Position numbers and translations under genes: made by a program
Notes under the pieces: model-generated
Told to the model about the DNA's origin: nothing
What the model saw: only the letters and a program-made list of their open reading frames with translations
Databases searched by the model: none
Shown: positions 21,859 to 32,903 of the stretch, in pieces
Layout: each line of letters opens with the position of its first letter
Numbering within the stretch: position 1 is the first letter of the stretch
Source: Saccharina japonica
Lineage: Eukaryota > Sar > Phaeophyceae > Laminariales > Laminariaceae
DNA length: 64,000 nucleotides
Reading direction: 5' to 3'
NCBI GenBank assembly: GCA_008828725.1
Contig: MEHQ01004197.1
Span: forward strand, 7,257 to 71,256

Positions 21859-24376
21859 CAGCACAGCACAGCACAGCACAGCACAGCACAGCACAGCACA
21901 GCACAGCACAGCACAGCACAGCACAGCACAGCACAGCACAGCACAGCACAGCACAGCACAGCACAGCACAGCACAGCACAGCACAGCACAGCACAGCACA
22001 GCACAGCACAGCACAGCACAGCACAGCACAGCACAGCACAGCACAGCACAGCACAGCACAGCACAGCACAGCACAGCACAGCACAGCACAGCACAGCACA
22101 GCACAGCACAGCACAGCACAGCACAGCACAGCACAGCACAGCACAGCACAGCACAGCACAGCACAGCACAGCACAGCACAGCACAGCACAGCACAGCACA
22201 GCACAGCACAGCACAGCACAGCACAGCACAGCACAGCACAGCACAGCACAGCACAGCACAGCACAGCACAGCACAGCACAGCACAGCACAGCACAGCACA
22301 GCACAGCACAGCACAGCACAGCACAGCACAGCACAGCACAGCACAGCACAGCACAGCACAGCACAGCACAGCACAGCACAGCACAGCACAGCACAGCACA
22401 GCACAGCACAGCACAGCACAGCACAGCACAGCACAGCACAGCACAGCACAGCACAGCACAGCACAGCACAGCACAGCACAGCACAGCACAGCACAGCACA
22501 GCACAGCACAGCACAGCACAGCACAGCACAGCACAGCACAGCACAGCACAGCACAGCACAGCACAGCACAGCACAGCACAGCACAGCACAGCACAGCACA
22601 GCACAGCACAGCACAGCACAGCACAGCACAGCACAGCACAGCACAGCACAGCACAGCACAGCACAGCACAGCACAGCACAGCACAGCACAGCACAGCACA
22701 GCACAGCACAGCACAGCACAGCACAGCACAGCACAGCACAGCACAGCACAGCACAGCACAGCACAGCACAGCACAGCACAGCACAGCACAGCACAGCACA
22801 GCACAGCACAGCACAGCACAGCACAGCACAGCACAGCACAGCACAGCACAGCACAGCACAGCACAGCACAGCACAGCACAGCACAGCACAGCACAGCACA
22901 GCACAGCACAGCACAGCACAGCACAGCACAGCACAGCACAGCACAGCACAGCACAGCACAGCACAGCACAGCACAGCACAGCACAGCACAGCACAGCACA
23001 GCACAGCACAGCACAGCACAGCACAGCACAGCACAGCACAGCACAGCACAGCACAGCACAGCACAGCACAGCACAGCACAGCACAGCACAGCACAGCACA
23101 GCACAGCACAGCACAGCACAGCACAGCACAGCACAGCACAGCACAGCACAGCACAGCACAGCACAGCACAGCACAGCACAGCACAGCACAGCACAGCACA
23201 GCACAGCACAGCACAGCACAGCACAGCACAGCACAGCACAGCACAGCACAGCACAGCACAGCACAGCACAGCACAGCACAGCACAGCACAGCACAGCACA
23301 GCACAGCACAGCACAGCACAGCACAGCACAGCACAGCACAGCACAGCACAGCACAGCACAGCACAGCACAGCACAGCACAGCACAGCACAGCACAGCACA
23401 GCACAGCACAGCACAGCACAGCACAGCACAGCACAGCACAGCACAGCACAGCACAGCACAGCACAGCACAGCACAGCACAGCACAGCACAGCACAGCACA
23501 GCACAGCACAGCACAGCACAGCACAGCACAGCACAGCACAGCACAGCACAGCACAGCACAGCACAGCACAGCACAGCACAGCACAGCACAGCACAGCACA
23601 GCACAGCACAGCACAGCACAGCACAGCACAGCACAGCACAGCACAGCACAGCACAGCACAGCACAGCACAGCACAGCACAGCACAGCACAGCACAGCACA
23701 GCACAGCACAGCACAGCACAGCACAGCACAGCACAGCACAGCACAGCACAGCACAGCACAGCACAGCACAGCACAGCACAGCACAGCACAGCACAGCACA
23801 GCACAGCACAGCACAGCACAGCACAGCACAGCACAGCACAGCACAGCACAGCACAGCACAGCACAGCACAGCACAGCACAGCACAGCACAGCACAGCACA
23901 GCACAGCACAGCACAGCACAGCACAGCACAGCACAGCACAGCACAGCACAGCACAGCACAGCACAGCACAGCACAGCACAGCACAGCACAGCACAGCACA
24001 GCACAGCACAGCACAGCACAGCACAGCACAGCACAGCACAGCACAGCACAGCACAGCACAGCACAGCACAGCACAGCACAGCACAGCACAGCACAGCACA
24101 GCACAGCACAGCACAGCACAGCACAGCACAGCACAGCACAGCACAGCACAGCACAGCACAGCACAGCACAGCACAGCACAGCACAGCACAGCACAGCACA
24201 GCACAGCACAGCACAGCACAGCACAGCACAGCACAGCACAGCACAGCACAGCACAGCACAGCACAGCACAGCACAGCACAGCACAGCACAGCACAGCACA
24301 GCACAGCACAGCACAGCACAGCACAGCACAGCACAGCACAGCACAGCACAGCACAGCACAGCACAGCACAGCACAG
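21859..24376. repeat. (GCACA)n satellite, ~2.5 kb
   Basis: About 503 copies of the pentanucleotide GCACA, with no interruption that I could find by eye. The two ends differ. The left end abuts an N and a transposon-like repeat, and the right end passes into CCTGTCAGCCCTGCAC. Open frames of about 870 residues in every phase (SAQHSTAQ or CAVLC periodicity) arise because 15 bases contain five complete codons. Confidence 0.9.
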
Positions 24377-25139
24377 CCTGTCAGCCCTGCACAAAGCAAC
24401 ACAGCAAGTACGTGCCGATCAGAGCGCAACAACGTAAAGCCGGCAGACAAAGTTGGCGAGAGCCAGCAGGGTGTCGAGCATTCACACAGCTCGCTGTGGT
24501 GTCAAAAATAACGAAGACATGGGCATCTGCCCGCCGGCCCGAACAACAAAAAAACACGTACTTGTACAAGATTTTTGCGGCCGACGCCGCCCGCTCAATG
24601 AGGCGAACCCCAAGACCTTTTGGCCTTTGCGAGTCACCCGTTTTGCATCTACAATCAATCGTGAACCTCTCTGTCCACATCACTCGCCTTTTGTGTCCTT
24701 CCTTGCGAGCGAGCGGTGGAAGTCGCTCGCGGAGCGAAGCGTCTTGCACGCATATACGTATCATACACTCCCCGCTTCTCTGGGCCAAAGCCAATATATT
24801 CATGTCAAACCCACATCTCGTGTTTTGACACCAAGGAAAAATTAAAGGCGTGCTCGTCGGTTTGTAATCGACCAACACAGCAACAACAGTGCCACCTACA
24901 GAGCCCTGCGAGCTCTGCCCTGCGAGCTCTACCCTGCGAGCCCTCGGCTCTATTCGATGTGTCTGGGAGACTCTGCTCCTTCGTTTTCGGAGATTTTCTT
25001 TTTCTTGTGGAGTTACCTATCTAACCGCAAAATCACGAGCACAGCTGCTTCTTCCTGCACTGCTGCTGCTGCTGTGCGCTCTGGAATATGGTACACGCTT
25101 GCATTCCCAGTGACGGGTGCAACCCACCCTGGCAACGAT
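24377..25139. other. Unassigned, moderately GC-rich
   Basis: Unique sequence with a three-unit GAGCTCTRCCCTGC repeat near 24905-24945. Several short open frames overlap on both strands, but none has splice signals or family resemblance. Confidence 0.35.
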
Positions 25140-25242
25140 TACGGGGGGCCATAGTAAATAGGACCTACGTCACACTCAAAAACCTCTATATTTACTTATT
25201 TTTACGAACAATATTTGGTCCTATTTACTATGGTCCCCCGTA
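25140..25242. mobile_element. TA-type MITE, best-preserved copy
   Basis: TA-CGGGGGGCCATAGTAAATAG at the left and CTATTTACTATGGTCCCCCG-TA at the right. Both TA flanks are intact. Confidence 0.85.
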
Positions 25243-26183
25243 CTAATAGAGCACCTATCATACCACGACCAAGCTAGACGAACCCAACACGGATTAAGAC
25301 GCAAAACAAGGGGCCTCCATAGGCACCGTCGGTGTCAAAATCCGGGGCGCTTGTGTCGCGCGCGAGGCATACATGGCATATAAATGTCCATGCAACACCG
25401 AACTCGCTCAAGTCGCTCACACGGGGAAGAAACAACACTTTCGATAACAAAAAGGAATGCTCTGACCCGAAATTTCTGAGATTTTTCTTCACAGACGCCC
25501 TCTGCGCACAGCCGACCTCCATGTGACGGAGGGACAGCCTCGCTCGCTTCGCTTCGCTCGCCTGGACGTCTGGCTCCTCATTACTACCCCTAGCTAGCGT
25601 TACCTATATGATAAAACCTCTGGTATAAGATGTCATACAACGTGTATATCACCCGGGTGGTAAGATGACACACCCCTTGGGCATGAATTCCCGAGCCGTT
25701 CGTCTCGATGACACCACCGTGGGAAGTGTTGCTGTTTCAAGAGCTTTGTCTCTTGTATTCTGTTGTACATAGTTATGTTGTTTCGGCCCCCTTGGCTATG
25801 CCTAAGGTGGCGTTGCCGTTCGTCCGTCGCAAGACATTTTTTTGACGTATCGTACACTCGTACTCACCATATAGGATGGGACGGGACAGGTATCCCCGTC
25901 CCATCCCATCGTGAAATGTCTCCCATCCACGATCTCCCGTCCCATCCCATCATGCTTTTCCTACCCCATTTGCTCCCCATATTTGTCCTCCTTTACTTCC
26001 TCATCCCACCATTTTTTTTGGGACGACGAATCGGGTGGCTTGGGATTTGATTCATCTCGACAATATCCTTCGTCCTTCCACATACTCATTTCTCGGCGGC
26101 TGCACTCCTCCCGCTGTTAAGATAAAAACAGCTATTCATAGAACATATAATAGCACATTCGTTGGAGAGGGTGTGATATCTCG
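25243..26183. other. Intergenic
   Basis: No gene is supported. Contains a CACCCGGGTGGTAAGATGAC block at about 25650, of the type tandemly repeated at 26184, and an inverted pair of GATGGGACGGGA/TCCCGTCCCATC at about 25876-25950. Confidence 0.35.
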
Positions 26184-26312
26184 TACCCGGTGTGTTATCT
26201 TATCACCCGGTGTGTGTTATATTATCACCGGGGTGTGTTATCTTATCACCGGGGTGTGTTATCTTATCACCCGGGTGTGTTATCTTATCACCCGGGTGTG
26301 TTATCTTATCAC
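26184..26312. repeat. 20-bp tandem repeat GTGTTATCTTATCACCCGGG
   Basis: About six units of the 20-mer, with A/G and C/G variants in CACC(C/G)GGGTG. The palindromic CACCCGGGTG core is the same subterminal motif found in the TA/CCGTATAA elements at 33802 and 59242. The array may be a cluster of transposase-binding sites. Confidence 0.8.
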
Positions 26313-26397
26313 CCATGTGATACGGTACAGTGTTAGTACTCTGTCCGGAACTGTACGGGCAGTCCTGTAAACTATGGCGGTGGTTGGTGTTTTTTTG

Positions 26398-26510
26398 CGT
26401 TCTTCACATGTATAACCGTTCTTTCAAGATACCCGTCGACATCCAGCACAGCCAACACCCAGTGTCCGTGCCGCCTCTTCACCCTACAGAGATACCAGGT
26501 ATTTACCAGG
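26398..26510 (-). mobile_element. Retroposon L, diverged copy
   Basis: The reverse complement carries GGTATCTCTGTAGGGTGAAG, GGCACGGACACTGGGTGT, GATGTCGACGGGTATC and a diverged 3' end. The microsatellite tail is missing. Confidence 0.6.
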
Positions 26511-26649
26511 TATTTCATATAAAAACTCTGTCGTCACAAAAACGAGACACAGCAGAGGTACTACATACTACAGTGTAATGCAGTAAGGAGAGTGGACGAT
26601 ACAAGAAGGCTTCATCTGAAACACGCATGCAATTTTGAGGAGAGTGGAC

Positions 26650-26990
26650 GCACCAGCCGTATAATTGCACGTAAAGGTTTAATGTGAAGAACACACACAC
26701 ACACGTACGTGCTGTGGGCTGTTAGAACTGCACGTACTTTTGCACCATCTTTACCCTTGCTCCCACCCGGACCTGATCCCACCCGGATATAATCCCATTT
26801 GGCACCCTGCTCCCACCCACAGGTGCAGAAATATAATCAGCCCTCCGCAGGAGCCGCTGGAGGCCCACCTGGCACCTCGATCCCATTTGGTACCCATGTA
26901 GGCCTTACATATCTACAACAACTCCTGCTATACATAAAACCGTATTGAATGTACGTGCAGATTCGTTAGACTCGCACGTACGTGCAAGTT
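26650..26990 (+). repeat. Dispersed repeat R2, copy 2
   Basis: Second copy of the 13205-13570 repeat. It differs chiefly by the retroposon tail inserted at 26672-26701 and by lacking the 47-bp internal duplication. Confidence 0.85.
26672..26701 (+). mobile_element. Retroposon L, tail-only insertion with empty site
   Basis: Only AAGGTTTAATGTGAAGAAC plus an ACAC tail is inserted here, into the CACGTACGTG of repeat R2. Copy 1 of R2 (13205-13570) is uninterrupted at that point. CACGTA lies on both sides of the insertion, giving a duplication of about 6 bp; the exact length is uncertain because the CA tail blends with it. Confidence 0.85.
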
Positions 26991-27414
26991 CTCCGGGGCC
27001 GGAGTGGACGATACAAGAACGGCGGTTTAATCTGAAACACGCACGTTCATTGTACTCGGTACGACAGGCCCATCAAACATACGTCAGCAATCCAGACACA
27101 TTGTGGTCGTGTGGTATTTGGATGTCGCATCTCCTCTGGGAGAAGCACGACACTTTATTTCCTTTATTTTGTCATGCTTTTGTTTGGTTGCTTGATTGTT
27201 GATTTGCTTCTGTATGTTTACTTCTTATTATTTTTTCTTTTCTTTCTCTTTTTTCTCTTGTGATGTTGACTTTTCCATTTTTATTTTTACCTTCACATAG
27301 CGTGTAGAGGGGAGCGGACGGCTCCAGACTATCTGTTTTTGACTGGCTTTGATCGCTTTGCGGACCCTTCGGGTTCCACTTTTACTTCAGTATACCTTTT
27401 TTGGGTAAGTTAGC

Positions 27415-27530
27415 CTGTGACCACGGGAATCGACCGTGTCAAGTGTTGGATTAGTACGGACAGATGGAGGTACTGGATAGAGAGACCGGCACGGTTTTTA
27501 ATGTGAAGACAACAACAACAACAACAACAT
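27415..27530 (+). mobile_element. Retroposon L relative with ACA tail
   Basis: GTGACCACGGGAATCGACCG at the left, then a diverged body, then GTTTTTAATGTGAAGA with an (ACA)n tail. It shows that the tail can be ACA or AC while the junction AATGTGAAGA is kept. Confidence 0.6.
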
Positions 27531-27539
27531 GCACCTGGA

Positions 27540-27745
27540 TTACTAGCAGGGTAGGTCTTGCCTGTCGTATATGGCATTGCATTGTCTGCTCTGCTTACTG
27601 CACTGAGCGTAGTATCTCTGTGTCGTAGTTTTGTGACCACAGAACTGGTACCTTTTTAGGATGAAGAATCGGCACGGACACTGGGTGTGCTGGATGTCGA
27701 CGGGTAGAAAGGAAGGTTTAATGTGAAGAACACACACACATATAT
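27540..27745 (+). mobile_element. Retroposon L, long copy
   Basis: About 200 bp: GGTAGGTCTTGCCTGTCGTA, TTGTGACCACAGAACTGGTA, GATGAAGAATCGGCACGGAC, GATGTCGACGGGTAGAAAGG, GTTTAATGTGAAGA and an ACAC tail. The same sequence with nearly the same left end occurs in reverse at 38205-38405. Every family member shares the 3' end and starts at a different internal point, the pattern left by incomplete target-primed reverse transcription. Confidence 0.8.
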
Positions 27746-27894
27746 ATACTGCTGTAGTGTACAGGTTCAAAGGTGTGATAAATGCAGTACAAGGAGAGTG
27801 GACGATACAAGAACGGCTTAATCCGAAACACGCATGTTCATCATCGTACTGGGTACGACGGTACGACAGGCACATTAAACACGTCAGCAGTCCA

Positions 27895-28032
27895 GGTCGT
27901 GGTCGTGGTTCGTAGTGTGACTATAGAACTGGTATCTCTCTAGGATGGAAGAATCGGCACAGACACTGGGTGTGCTGGATGTCGACAGGTAAAAAGGACG
28001 GTTTGATGTTTGATGTGAAGAACACACACAGC
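27895..28032 (+). mobile_element. Retroposon L, intermediate copy
   Basis: Contains AACTGGTATCTCTCTAGGAT, which preserves the CTAG that is CTATTAATAG in the copy at 43320. The 3' end is slightly duplicated (TTTGATGTTTGATGTGAAGA). A hAT-like element begins ten bases after the tail. Confidence 0.75.
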
Positions 28033-28041
28033 AGTGTGTAT

Positions 28042-28484
28042 CAGGGCATTAATTAGGTGTTGCGCTGTTGCGCTGGCGCAACATTTGGCCAAAATAACGG
28101 TTTTGCGCAACAGTCGCCGCGAGGTTAGTTGCGCGCAGCGCAACACGCGTGTTTGGGCGCGCAACATTTTCGCCGTAGGCGAAAAAGATTGTTGCGCGTT
28201 ATTTTTCTCGCCGGAGCCGAGAAAAAAAATTGTGGGTCTTTTTTTCTTGATAATTAGTCGTAATTGGACATCTTTAAGGCTTTTTAGGCGTACATTCGCC
28301 CATAGATCGCCATTTTTTCGCTTTTTTCCCTCCGGCGGCGGCGGCGGCGGCGGCGGGGGGGGGGTGGTCGGGGCTTGCGCGCCTGCGGAACACGCGCCTC
28401 AGGCGTGTTGCGGTGGGCGCAACACTCCTTGAGTCGCCTGTTGCACTGCGCGCAACAGACCCCGACCCACTAATTAATGCCCTG
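28042..28484. mobile_element. hAT-like non-autonomous element A
   Basis: Termini CAGGGCATTAATTAGG and CTAATTAATGCCCTG, flanked by a perfect 8-bp duplication GTGTGTAT (28034-28041 and 28485-28492). CAGGG ends with 8-bp duplications are the signature of hAT transposons. The 443-bp interior is rich in GCGCAAC/GTTGCGC motifs that could be transposase-binding sites, and includes a (GGC)n run. No transposase is encoded. Confidence 0.85.
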
Positions 28485-29585
28485 GTGTGTATGTGTGTAT
28501 ACCGCCGTGCCTATCACACCTTGAACCTGTATCATAGACCATAGCGTTGAATCTGCGTCACTGCGTGCTCCGCTCTAGTGCCTACTACAGTAGACTAACC
28601 AAGGGACACGACAAAAGACTGAGCAAGGTGTGGTATACCTCCAAGCTACGGTATATACATATATATGTATAATAAACCAGGTATCGTATTATACAATTGT
28701 CAACTATTAATACTAATGAACCGGATTGATCTGATTGGCCAAAATCATCCCGTACGTACATCAAACCCATTATCTCGTGCCTCGATAAGATTACTAACAA
28801 TACTTATATATCCGAGCAAAACGCTTTACGTATGATATATACGCGTTTAGGCTATACACCTGTCTTTTAAATAGTAGCATTAATAGTGGGCATCCGGTCC
28901 CACGATTTGGGGGATAAACTACTTGAAATTAGTGTGGGATACGTTTTGCAGTTCTTTCGAGGGTTAAGAGCACCCCGTGACAAGCGGAAAGCACGCGCCC
29001 TTCAGTACGTGCAGTTCAGTAGATATTTCTCTTATTTGTGGTGGGCAACATACAGGTTTTGGTATGGGTGGGGCAAAATCGTTTCGACCGCTCTTACTGC
29101 TTACTGCATTGCAGCGTTCGTAGTGTGTCTGTGTCCTAGTTTTGTGAGCACAGAACTGGTATCTCTCTGGGATGAAGAATCGGCACAAGACACTGGGTGT
29201 GCTGGATGTCGACGGGTAGAAAGGACGGTTTCATGTGATGGAACTCCGAAATTCTCTCATCTTGGGCGCTCGCTTTCAACTCGGGGTACCCACTCTGTGC
29301 AAATATATTATTAATAGTTTACTCGTAGGCATACTTCGTATATCTGCTGCCGTTATCTTGATATCCGGGGTACTCGACGAAAAGAGAAAACGACTTGTTG
29401 TCTTATTGTATGTCCCACTCGGGACGAAAATGTAATAAGGAACGTTTGGTGCTGTGGACCGAAGCTCCATGAGTAGGGTGGGACGTTCACTGTCACAAGC
29501 TGAAGAGATTTGATTTTAATGGTGTAAGGAGCTAGAGCCTCTCACGAGCTGACCGGACGAGAGATTGCCGGGTTCAACGCTGAGT
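28389..29585. repeat. Perfect 1197-bp duplication, copy 1
   Basis: Identical to 30271-31467 at a constant offset of 1882 as far as I can read. It starts inside hAT element A and ends at the N at 29586. It contains a piggyBac-like MITE (28891-28977) and a retroposon L copy (about 29090-29238). Confidence 0.85.
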
Positions 29586-29586
29586 N
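29586..29586. other. Ambiguous base, possible contig join
   Basis: A single N at the exact end of the duplicated block. It is followed by an A run and a hairpin-arm repeat (GAAATCGAGGATTTCGTCGA). Confidence 0.8.
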
Positions 29587-30094
29587 AGAAAAAAAAAAAC
29601 AGCTGTGAAATCGAGGATTTCGTCGAAACTCATATTTTCTCGTAGCTGAGTGTAATACTTCGATCGCGCGTACTTCCGGGTTTTTTATGTCCTCATATAG
29701 GTTTGTCTATATCTCCTAAGCTTACAACAACATTTATTTTACAGTGTTTGGTTATGAGATATCAAAATATACATTTAAACCTGCGAGCGTTGTTGCCGTC
29801 GAGCCTATCCCCCAAGCCTACCCCGCGAAAAGCGGCAAAGGAACTCGTACGTGTGGAGAAGAGCGCCACAACACGCGCAAGCCTACATGGTATGGCTGGT
29901 CGAAAACGAATCGTGTTCGAGCATTTACAGCTCGCAGAAGAATTATCAAAAACGAAAACACTATCGAAATCTCCCCGAACTGCAAGAACCACAACAAGCA
30001 GCTAGCTGGTACCATACCCAACGGATTATTTTTATTTTGATGCCTGCGAGACGTACGTATACGTATACTGTCGAGATACCTAACAAGTCCATTG

Positions 30095-30366
30095 CAAGGC
30101 ATTAATTAGGTGTTGCGCTGTTGCGCTGGCGCAACATTTGGCCAAAATATCGGTTTTGCGCAACAGTCGCCGCGAGGCTAGCTGCGCGCAGCGCAACACG
30201 CGTTTTTGGGCGCGCAAGATTTTCGCCGCAGGCGAAAACAATCGTTGCGCGCAACACGCGCCTCAGGCGCAACACGCGCCTCAGGCGTGTTGCGGTGGGC
30301 GCAACACTCCTTGAGTCGCCTGTTGCACTGCGCGCAACAGACCCCGACCCACTAATTAATGCCCTG
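30095..30366. mobile_element. hAT-like element B, chimeric
   Basis: The left end CAAGGCATTAATTAGG is diverged and its left flank GTCCATTG does not match the right flank GTGTGTAT. From 30271 onward the sequence is identical to element A and its downstream flank. The element thus joins the left part of one hAT copy to the right part of another, by ectopic recombination or by misassembly. Confidence 0.75.
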
Positions 30367-31467
30367 GTGTGTATGTGTGTATACCGCCGTGCCTATCACA
30401 CCTTGAACCTGTATCATAGACCATAGCGTTGAATCTGCGTCACTGCGTGCTCCGCTCTAGTGCCTACTACAGTAGACTAACCAAGGGACACGACAAAAGA
30501 CTGAGCAAGGTGTGGTATACCTCCAAGCTACGGTATATACATATATATGTATAATAAACCAGGTATCGTATTATACAATTGTCAACTATTAATACTAATG
30601 AACCGGATTGATCTGATTGGCCAAAATCATCCCGTACGTACATCAAACCCATTATCTCGTGCCTCGATAAGATTACTAACAATACTTATATATCCGAGCA
30701 AAACGCTTTACGTATGATATATACGCGTTTAGGCTATACACCTGTCTTTTAAATAGTAGCATTAATAGTGGGCATCCGGTCCCACGATTTGGGGGATAAA
30801 CTACTTGAAATTAGTGTGGGATACGTTTTGCAGTTCTTTCGAGGGTTAAGAGCACCCCGTGACAAGCGGAAAGCACGCGCCCTTCAGTACGTGCAGTTCA
30901 GTAGATATTTCTCTTATTTGTGGTGGGCAACATACAGGTTTTGGTATGGGTGGGGCAAAATCGTTTCGACCGCTCTTACTGCTTACTGCATTGCAGCGTT
31001 CGTAGTGTGTCTGTGTCCTAGTTTTGTGAGCACAGAACTGGTATCTCTCTGGGATGAAGAATCGGCACAAGACACTGGGTGTGCTGGATGTCGACGGGTA
31101 GAAAGGACGGTTTCATGTGATGGAACTCCGAAATTCTCTCATCTTGGGCGCTCGCTTTCAACTCGGGGTACCCACTCTGTGCAAATATATTATTAATAGT
31201 TTACTCGTAGGCATACTTCGTATATCTGCTGCCGTTATCTTGATATCCGGGGTACTCGACGAAAAGAGAAAACGACTTGTTGTCTTATTGTATGTCCCAC
31301 TCGGGACGAAAATGTAATAAGGAACGTTTGGTGCTGTGGACCGAAGCTCCATGAGTAGGGTGGGACGTTCACTGTCACAAGCTGAAGAGATTTGATTTTA
31401 ATGGTGTAAGGAGCTAGAGCCTCTCACGAGCTGACCGGACGAGAGATTGCCGGGTTCAACGCTGAGT
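30271..31467. repeat. Perfect 1197-bp duplication, copy 2
   Basis: Second copy of 28389-29585. Beyond 31467 it continues as AGGCGTTGATTTATTGCTG, which presumably is the sequence missing after the N at 29586. Open frames in the block (for example 142 residues at 30768) span transposon fragments and are not genes. Confidence 0.85.
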
Positions 31468-31603
31468 AGGCGTTGATTTATTGCTGTCTACCGCCCTAAG
31501 CAGAACCACAACAGTCGTATGGGAAAGCTAGCCGGACGAAGATGGAGAGATCATCGTGAACGCGTCTGAAGGGGTAAGGAATTTCATTAATTCTTGCCCA
31601 TAA

Positions 31604-32026
31604 GGCCGACTCTTATGGGATCGGAATCCAAAACAGGAGTTTCCAACACCTTCGCAGGCTTTTTCTCCCGGGGACTCTAAAAAACGTCCCCTACTATCTC
31701 AACGAGCCTTTGGTCAATTTTCGAGAGGAATCTAGTGGTATTGGCCGATTTTGCAGGCTCGAAATTCCAACGGATGGCCAACTGACCCTGTTTCGATTTT
31801 TTCACCCTGTTTCGATAAAAAAATCGAAACAGGGCCTATTGGCCTGAGTTGGCCAACCATTGGAAATTCGAGCCTGCTAAATCGGCCAATATCACTACGA
31901 TTCCTCTCGAAAATTGACCAATGGCTCGTTGAGATAGTAGGGGACGTTTTTTATCGTCCCCGGGAGAAAAAGCCTGCGAAGGTGTTGAAAAATCATTTCT
32001 GGATTCCGATCCCATAAGAGTCGGCC
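31604..32026. mobile_element. Foldback PIF/Harbinger-like element
   Basis: Almost the whole 423 bp is one inverted repeat, with two arms of about 200 bp around a short loop near 31800-31830. It starts TAA-GGCCGACTCTTATGGGATC and ends GATCCCATAAGAGTCGGCC-TAA. Three-base TAA/TTA duplications with GG(G)CC ends suit PIF/Harbinger. Apart from one short indel (AAACAGGAGTTTCC against AAATCATTTCT), the arms differ at few positions, so insertion or arm homogenisation is recent. Confidence 0.85.
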
Positions 32027-32284
32027 TAAGGATGGGGACAGAGATCTGCCATGCGCTTTTCGGCCGCAAGAAGAAGAAAGAACGTTTGGTGTTCATATTC
32101 ATGTGTAAACGCTCCTTATATCGCCGTCCAGATGGTGGCACACTCCTTCCCAAAAAGGTCAAAACACAAACCACACGCAAACCAGTGCGGTGTGATCGTA
32201 TCTTGAAATTACGAAAAGAGACTTTTTTTGTTTTTTCATGTCTGTATCTTGCTTGGATTTCGTGGTACATATGTCCTACTAGCC

Positions 32285-32632
32285 GGTCGCCCCGGTAGAG
32301 TAGTGGTCAGCTTCAAAGACTACTATCATTGGTACCCAGGATCGAATCCCACCGTGGTGAGAGATTTTGTCTTCATTTGAAAAATAAAAAGGAACCAATT
32401 GCTGAGAGCGCCTTCGTGGCGTGGGTAGGCGGAATCCGACGCAAGTCGACGAGGGAAGAAAGTGCTGAAATCTTCTCGCGATAAAAATGCAAGGCAAGAA
32501 CCGTAGTGGGGGAGGAGGGAGAAGAGCCTACTTTGTGACCCCGGATCTGAGTTACGACTAGGAAGGAGAGAGAAAGGAAGGGCGAAGATAATAAATGGGA
32601 TGGAGAAAAAATAAATAAATAAATAAATAAAA
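32285..32632 (+). mobile_element. tRNA-derived SINE, full-length copy
   Basis: The head GCCCCGGTAGAGTAGTGGTC and, about 50 bases on, GGATCGAATCCCACC look like pol III A and B boxes of a tRNA-like head. The body carries GTCGACGAGGGAAGAAAGTG, TTCTCGCGATAAAAATGCAA and GACCCCGGATCTGAGTTACG. The 3' end is GATAATAAATGGGATGG plus an (AAAT)n tail. Related copies lie at 32904 (-), 33570-34655 (-), 38543 (+), 44370 (-) and 45843 (-), with another fragment at 34670 (-). Length and structure are typical of SINEs. The partner LINE is unknown, and the tail differs from that of retroposon L. Confidence 0.85.
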
Positions 32633-32754
32633 TATAATATGATATGATATCATACATATATACCACACTGCTGTTGTCTGGGACTCGAAACATAGGTGTA
32701 AATAATTATAATATGAGAACGATGTCTTCGTACACATTTAAAAAAAAAAAAAAA

Positions 32755-32830
32755 AAACAGCTGTGAGATCGAGGATTTCGTCGAAACTCATCTTTGCTAT
32801 AATAGCTGAGTGTGATGCTTCGATCGATAT
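32755..32830 (+). repeat. Hairpin-arm repeat H
   Basis: CAGCTGTGAGATCGAGGATT and GATGCTTCGATCG. The central GCAAGCTG of the family reads GCTATAATAGCTG here. Confidence 0.7.
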
Positions 32831-32903
32831 ATATATATGTAGCGGGGTGTCGGGAAAGTTTGTTTTCGTGTACCCCCCCCCCAGGTGTACTATGCATACA
32901 TAC

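Noticed and set aside
21764-24450. Open frames of about 870 residues on both strands (AQHST and CAVLC repeats)
   Set aside because: They are translations of the GCACA satellite in different phases, with an N inside and no independent coding evidence.
28886-29314. 142-residue frame present twice (also at 30768)
   Set aside because: It runs through a piggyBac-like MITE and retroposon L. Its duplication comes from the 1197-bp block.
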